This document shows, piece by piece, positions 58,900 to 64,000 of a stretch of 64,000 nt of DNA (position 1 is its first letter; every line of letters begins with the position of its first letter). Both the position numbers and the translations under genes were made by a program. Under the pieces are notes generated by a model, which did no database searches, was not told the origin of the DNA, and saw only the letters and a list, made by a program, of their open reading frames with translations. Source of the stretch: Rhexocercosporidium sp. MPI-PUGE-AT-0058 (lineage: Eukaryota; Ascomycota; Leotiomycetes; Helotiales); the NCBI GenBank assembly GCA_020746875.1, contig JAGTJL010000005.1, forward strand, positions 496,001-560,000, written 5' to 3'.

Positions 58900-58962
58900 T
58901 ACTAGCCGGCCCACCTCCTGTTTGTACGCGAGCCCCGCAAACAGGAGGTGGGCCGGCTAGTA
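58900..58962. mobile_element. Perfect 22-bp inverted repeat flanked by TA (MITE or foldback element)
   Basis: Bases 58901-58923 (ACTAGCCGGCCCACCTCCTG plus TTT) are the exact reverse complement of 58939-58961, with a 15-base loop; the pairing extends by one base at each outer end. Both ends sit at a TA dinucleotide (58900-58901 and 58961-58962), as for Tc1/mariner target duplications. Size is about 59 bases between the TAs. It may be a deleted MITE or a solo pair of transposon ends; a transcription terminator or another foldback is possible. Confidence 0.6.
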
Positions 58963-59808
58963 GCTCGAAATCCTTCGGTAACCATGGTGTATCGAGACGC
59001 GGGCCAAAACTTTAATTAAAAATGTCGTTCTTGAAAGCTTACAGTAGAGTTGACCGAGAAGGATTCTTGCACTTTTGGGAGATAGGAGGTAGGCTGTAGC
59101 TGTACTTGCGAGGCAGCCCTTGGCAGTAACTTGAGTGCTTGGAGTTTAGCGTTGCAGTTGCGGAGTTTCCATCGCGAACCCTCGCCTAAACCTTAAAAGG
59201 GGGCTGTGCACGGGATCAACAGGTGCGGTACGGTGTAGTAATACGCAGCTTTATCTTTCATTCAGTCTCACTGCAACAGGCCATTACTGTAGAAAAGGTC
59301 ATCGCTAACATTTTTTACTTTAGCATTAGAATGATGTAATCCGAATACAATCTCTTGCTTGAGTTTCTCTTCCACGAGTTGAATGACCTGGCATCTGCCT
59401 TAGCTATTCTTTTCCGGCCTTCTCGCTGAGATGTACTCCATAATATCTAGTCATCAAAACGTATTCCATTCACTATTGTGTTTTCTGTGTGCCCAATTGA
59501 ATCAGTGGTTAAAACACCCGGTCGTCACGCCTGGGCAAGTTCACACCGCTGTATCTGATCAGCCTGCCATCGAACATGAAGGCAGCTTTACGAAACGACT
59601 TGGACGAGATCCCTCTTGGAATAGGATGCCATCTGAATTTTCCTGTAACTGGTTTGGGGGTTTGAGATTGTCAGTCGATACTATGACATCTGTAAGCACT
59701 GCACGGAACAAAATGCTTCAATGAATTTCAGGTTATCCTAAAAGAAGGTTAGAAACCCACACCAGTCAGTCCTTTGACTGATGTCCGGACCAGGAACCTT
59801 GGAAATGT

Positions 59809-61944
59809 GTGGTGGCACCTAAATTGTCTCTTGAGCAATCTCAACAGAGCTCACATGATATTTGCGACGAGTGTCATAAACTCGACCTGCAACAGTATTT
59901 CGATATTGATCCAGAGACAATTCGCATTCAGCCGCTGGGTATCATTGTCGCAAACATGGGTTCCAAATATCGGATTCCAGGACCTTACGACTGCAGCCTG
60001 TGTCAATTGTTTACCAATTCTCGTTACAGCCTCTCGGGTCATCTAGGCGAATTCGATGATTTGGTCAAGCTGTTTTTGTTTATGGAATGGTAATCCTGGG
60101 ATCATCAGGGGCTATCAAATCGCTTCCGTTCAACAAGACCTGCTCATGCCAGCCGTTATACCACAGGATTTTTTCTTTTTTTTTCTTTACAAAGGAAAGC
60201 CCTGTTTTAGTCCACAAATGATCTCAGCGACTTCGTATTCCGCCACGGCAACGGGTGCATCATTTCCTGCGATAATTCCAACAAGTCGGCTCAGCGCCTG
60301 ATGTCAGTCTGATTCGGCAATCACATTCTGTCACGACCACCGCCAAGGCAGATATAAAGTGGCCGGTGGGCAGGTGAAATGGCCTTCGCGTTATTGACGG
60401 CTAGACTTCTATCGTCATCTTTAATCCCGTTTCTTATTCCTACATTGCTCTGAGTTATGTATGGGCCAAATCTGAGAAAACTAGCAGCAAAGATGATTCC
60501 TTAGGGAACGCAGGAAGCATGCTAACTGACAAAAAGTCTCAAGATAGGTCACCGGTATCTCTGCCCGCTTTGGTCAAATATGCAATAGCTTTCACAAAGA
60601 CTCTTGGCTTTTCATATCTGTGGATTGATAAGTATTGCATCAACCAAAGCGATCCGGATATTATAGAACAGCAAATCAGGTTGATGGACCTGACAAATCA
60701 GAATTCTGAGCTCACCATCATTGCCGCAGCGGGGGAAAAGAATGAGAATTCAGGATTACCTGGCGTGTGAGAAACAAGGCGACCAGTCCAGCCAAGTGCA
60801 CAGATTGGAAGCCTTCAATTCACGTCCTCGTTATGGGACCCTTTCGCAGAAAGCAAACGGTCGAGATGGTTCACGCGGGGCTGCACCTTTCAGGAGGGAG
60901 TACTGGCATGCCGAGTGAGCCTTGACAGTCAAATCAGATCTTTGCTCCATTTTCTCACTTTTCCAATCAATTGTCCAGCCTCATGGCCCAACCAAGGCAG
61001 GGAAAAAGATGATTGATTTCATGTATCAGAGGTAAATATTTACCGAACAACAGACGTTCTTCGAATGCGAAGCAATGTACTGCTCTGAGAGTCTTCAACC
61101 ACAGCTAGACGGTCTTCACCTGGAGGACAAAATGGTATTCCTTTTGGCTTTCGAACCGGTGTGGTTGGGGAGCGGACGGTACTGGAATTTTTGGATTATT
61201 CGCAGTCAAGACGATAATCAGGTCGACCGAAGAGATCAATTCTTCCAGTGTGTGAAAGAGTACTCCAGGAGAAAGAAACTCGACCCATGATACAGACTCG
61301 CTCAAAGCGTTTCAAGTGGTGAAGTATTTCAAGAGGGAAACTCACCCGTTTATCATTTGATGGGCCTACCATTGGTGAAAATCGAACGAAGTGCGGGAAA
61401 GCTTATTTCCGCCCTGCCCTGGATACCTGAGAGATTTGAAAACTTGCGAAAGCTGAGGCATAGGGAGAATTACTATTCAGAGAATGTGACGACAGCGCCG
61501 CGTAGTAAGCCGCAATTTCCGCCATCATAATTTTGCTCTTCATCATATCCTTGGAGCCTACCAGGTGCTTTAGACCTTTTTTTTTCAGAAGCCATCTAAT
61601 GATCAACTATTCATGGGGGACCATTACTAACTATGGCATTTTGATAGGTCGTGGCTCGGCTGGGAAGGGTCAGTTGAGATGAGAGTGGCCAAAGTGGACA
61701 TAGACTTAAAACTACACGCGTCCAATCTCTCAAATCCTAACATGACACTCAGCAACGGCAAGCAGCAGACCTTCAAGCCTTCTACCGCGAAATTTTAGCT
61801 GGAGATTCTCAGCCTAATAGCCTCAATTTCAACGCCCATGTTCTCCCTGCGAGCGCATTGAAACTGGCTAAACCTCCAGTAGCGGACGACAACTATAACT
61901 ACCTACGGTTCTTTCCTCGAATCGAATACGAGAAGGGCTTGTGA
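59809..61944 (+). pseudogene. HET-domain (heterokaryon incompatibility) pseudogene
   Basis: Remains of a HET-domain gene, the family that triggers cell death after fusion of unlike fungal strains. Recognisable pieces in order are the Cys-rich start (ICDECHKLDLQQYF, then YDCSLCQLF), SYIALSYVWAK near 60440, FSYLWIDKYCINQSDPDIIE and ELTIIAAAGE near 60610-60740, and SRWFTRGCTFQEGVLACR near 60860. Further on are FFECEAMYCSESLQPQLDGL near 61060, SWLGWEGSVEMRV near 61650, and an end at the TGA of 61942-61944. The frame is broken by a TAG at 60402-60404 and a TGA at 60768-60770 inside the conserved part, plus several frameshifts before and after. An intron around 60914-61032 is likely. No intact start was found. 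The gene is not functional as written. Confidence 0.8.
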
Positions 61945-63636
61945 GCCAAACTAGGCCAAGGAGTAATGCTGGAGCTCTATTGTGTGGAAATACTTTATAG
62001 TTGGAAATTAGATATATAAGAACAGGGGCTTGAAGTTGTGTGGTGTTGGGGCATAGACACGCATTTTATCTAGCTACTAATTGTGAGGTGGGAGGGCGGA
62101 GCCGCTCACAGAATGAGCTTTCTCAGTCTTGAGAAAGAAGTAAAGGCACTGAGGACATAATCAGGACACCCAAGAGGAGGGTGCGTTTGGTATAGTCTAT
62201 CTGGGCTGTTCAAGGAGTGATGCGGCGTCACACTGACCTCCACTACCACTGTCCTTGTCAGTATGACTTCTGTAAGGGCTGGCTCACAGCAATGAGTTTG
62301 CTCAGCGCATTGTTTTGCAGGACCAAAATACGGGTCCAGATCTTTCGCCAATGTCAACGCCCTGTTTTTGCAAATAGATTCCCTGTATTTCCAGCGCTTG
62401 CGGTCCAGCGTCATCAGACCTGGTGGCTTGAGGCCCGGCCTTATCCCCAAAAGAACTTGTTTCTGACTGTGCTGCTCTAGATAGAGATGTTGGTGGGACT
62501 TTTTGTATCTCTTTGTTATCGGGATTCGTTTTCTAACGGGACGAGATCCTCGAAATTCTTTCTTCGTTTATGCTTGAGAGGGAAGATTGATTCGATACTT
62601 TAACTTGTGTTAGTAAAGTTCTCCATCTATTGAAATGCGTCGTTTTGATCTTACTCACTTTGGCCTAGGCCAAAGCGTCCCACTTCTCTTCAGCAAGACG
62701 ATTGCTGGTATACATTCCCTTCGGCATTGCCTCGTAGCGTTTCCGTATAACATCGGGGTCTCTCGTTTGTCCGGTTTTGAAGGAGCGCCGTTGTATCCAT
62801 GTTTTCCATCGACTGTATGCTTGGGGGTCTACCTCAACTGGCGCGAAGTGTCTGTTGGGCGTGCCGTTTGTGGATGGGCAAACCATTGTCTTGAGTGTCA
62901 ATGTAGGTTTAGTGTATATCACTTGGATTCTGCATTCATTTTAGAAATACAATTTCTAGTAAGCCAAGTAGACCAAAGTAAGTCAGGCTGTGGTAGTATG
63001 AGACTTTGTTTAGCGGAGCCGCGCTCCGCCCCTGGCAATGACGTAATGGTCTCAACAATATAATGAAGTGTGAGGCAAAAATACAAAATAAATCTAACTA
63101 TCGCAATAAGCTTTTTAAGAAGCTTATTGTAATCTGCAATACATTGGTAACAATTGCAAAGCTAACGCGAGGCCTAAACAAGCACCTCGAAGATACCCCG
63201 CGGCACACCCTTGTTCTCGCTTAGCGTGTAGTCAACAACCAGGATTGCCATGTCACAACATGCTTTGGTAGCAAACAATCTCAGGATATTTAATCGCGCC
63301 CGTCTCACGAGATTGACTTTATCTAGATGAAACGGAATGAAGTCAAAGTCAACTCTCAGGCAGGTACAAAATATCAAACAAGCCCAACAAAGATGTTGAA
63401 TAAAGATGGAAGCTTACATCAAAGAAATACGGTCACAGTGGAACAATGGCAACAATGCCAGCGATTGAAAGAAAGAAGGAACAGTTTCAGGTTGCTGTCT
63501 ATAATTTTATCATCTTCATCTCATAATCCACCCTCCTCGTCGACAACAACCTCCTGAAACACAACAGCCTGTCATCTCCCACACAGGCGCCAACCTCAGT
63601 TCAGACTCAAAACCCGTCGGCCAACAACATTCCATC
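61945..63636. other. Unassigned accessory region with coding fragments
   Basis: Minus-strand open frames at 62106-62450, 62665-62922 and 63174-63377 look like fragments of real proteins (for example YSRWKTWIQRRSFKTG at 62665-62922) but match no family I know. GC-rich strings GGGCGGAGC (62094-62102) and, inverted, GCTCCGCCCC (about 63022-63031) bracket the first two. A 10-bp hairpin stem lies at 63104-63129. A dead transposon or old gene copy is possible. Confidence 0.35.
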
Positions 63637-63967
63637 ATGTGCTACCACAGACGTACCTTATATTCCTGCCTGCACAACGGCTGGGGCCGTCAAGTCCGCA
63701 CCTGCAATCTCCACAAAGCCTTCCTCGACGGAACATTCTCCAAAGCGTGCGATACGATGAACGCACACCCGCTACATTCCCTCAGGATCCAGACTGCCTG
63801 CCATGCCTGCGCCAAGAAGCGAGAGAAGACGTTCATCGCGTTGACAAAACTCAAGGCCGAGCTTTTGGAAATGAAGGAGAAGATGGCAAGGGCTCAGAAA
63901 GGGAGAGGATCCAGCGATGGTGGATCAGTTGAAGGCGAGCATGCTGCGTCGATTGGGATCGATGATG
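63637..63967 (+). CDS. Hypothetical protein, first exon only (runs off the window)
   Basis: The ATG at 63637 opens a frame with no stop to the window edge. A strong donor site (G|GTAAGT at 63968) suggests the exon ends at 63967 after 110 codons. The peptide has a Cys/His-rich first half (MCYHRRTLYSCLHNGW, VRTCNLHKAF, CHACAKKREK), which could bind a metal. A charged helix that may form a coiled coil follows (LTKLKAELLEMKEKMARAQ), then a Gly/Ser-rich tail. No signal peptide is seen. I do not recognise the family. The start could lie further upstream if a leading exon exists. Confidence 0.5.
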
Positions 63968-64000
63968 GTAAGTTTGATCCTATCATATTAAAGAGTGAAT

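Larger units (their letters stand above)
58357..59808. other. Intergenic region with microsatellite and hairpin
   Basis: This holds the permease promoter, a (GA)n repeat and the perfect hairpin at 58900-58962. Frames such as 59431-59724 show no domain. Confidence 0.5.

Noticed and set aside
1..64000. Secondary-metabolite cluster around the monooxygenase
   Set aside because: No polyketide synthase, NRPS, terpene cyclase or pathway regulator lies near it.
1..64000. CRISPR array, telomeric TTAGGG repeats, rRNA genes
   Set aside because: None was seen on reading either strand.

Overview
The window reads as nuclear DNA of a filamentous ascomycete (Pezizomycotina). The genes are split by short GT-AG introns of about 45 to 210 bases with CTRAY-like branch sites. 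They encode typical ascomycete proteins: five-finger CCCH protein, DUF3433 protein, fungal STAND N-terminal domain, HET domain, COP9 subunit 4. Leotiomycetes is a guess from the general look only. No tRNA, rRNA, CRISPR array or prokaryotic operon was seen.

Layout. 0-5.4 kb is gene-poor, with a small TA-flanked MITE and a decaying gene carrying a STAND-type N-terminal helical domain. 5.4-20 kb is a normal gene block: Baeyer-Villiger-type monooxygenase (-), Mps1 kinase (-), SGNH esterase (+), ATP synthase subunit 4 (-) head to head with NOC4 (+), and a Sel1-repeat protein resembling Nif1 (+). 20-34.2 kb holds one clear gene, a bZIP factor with a hydrophobic segment (-), flanked by 3.2 kb and 9.1 kb of gene-free, microsatellite-rich DNA. 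34.2-44.9 kb is gene-dense: ZC3H3-like CCCH protein (-) head to head with TFIIF beta (+), COP9 subunit 4 (+), DUF4743-type Nudix hydrolase (+), a STAND-N/SH3 fusion (-), and LSM2 (-), which has four short exons and is easy to miss. 47.4-58.4 kb has a homologue of plant pathogen-related protein (+), an alpha/beta hydrolase (-), NSA2 (-) head to head with mitochondrial ribosomal protein bL21m (+), a DUF3433 membrane protein (+) and an amino-acid permease (-). From 58.4 kb on the sequence is accessory-like: a TA-flanked perfect hairpin, a HET-domain pseudogene, unexplained fragments, and the first exon of a gene that leaves the window.

Functions. Several housekeeping genes share themes. NOC4 and NSA2 act in ribosome assembly, bL21m and ATP4 in the mitochondrion, and LSM2, the CCCH protein and TFIIF beta in RNA production. 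Three head-to-head pairs (ATP4/NOC4, CCCH/TFG2, NSA2/bL21m) share intergenic spaces of 201, 389 and 211 bases. The accessory parts carry marks of fungal non-self recognition (HET and STAND N-terminal domains), two of the three loci being broken.

Gene models were built by hand from splice signals, reading phase and family similarity recalled from memory. For each spliced gene the exon lengths add up to a whole number of codons. UTRs were not placed. Database confirmation was not possible.
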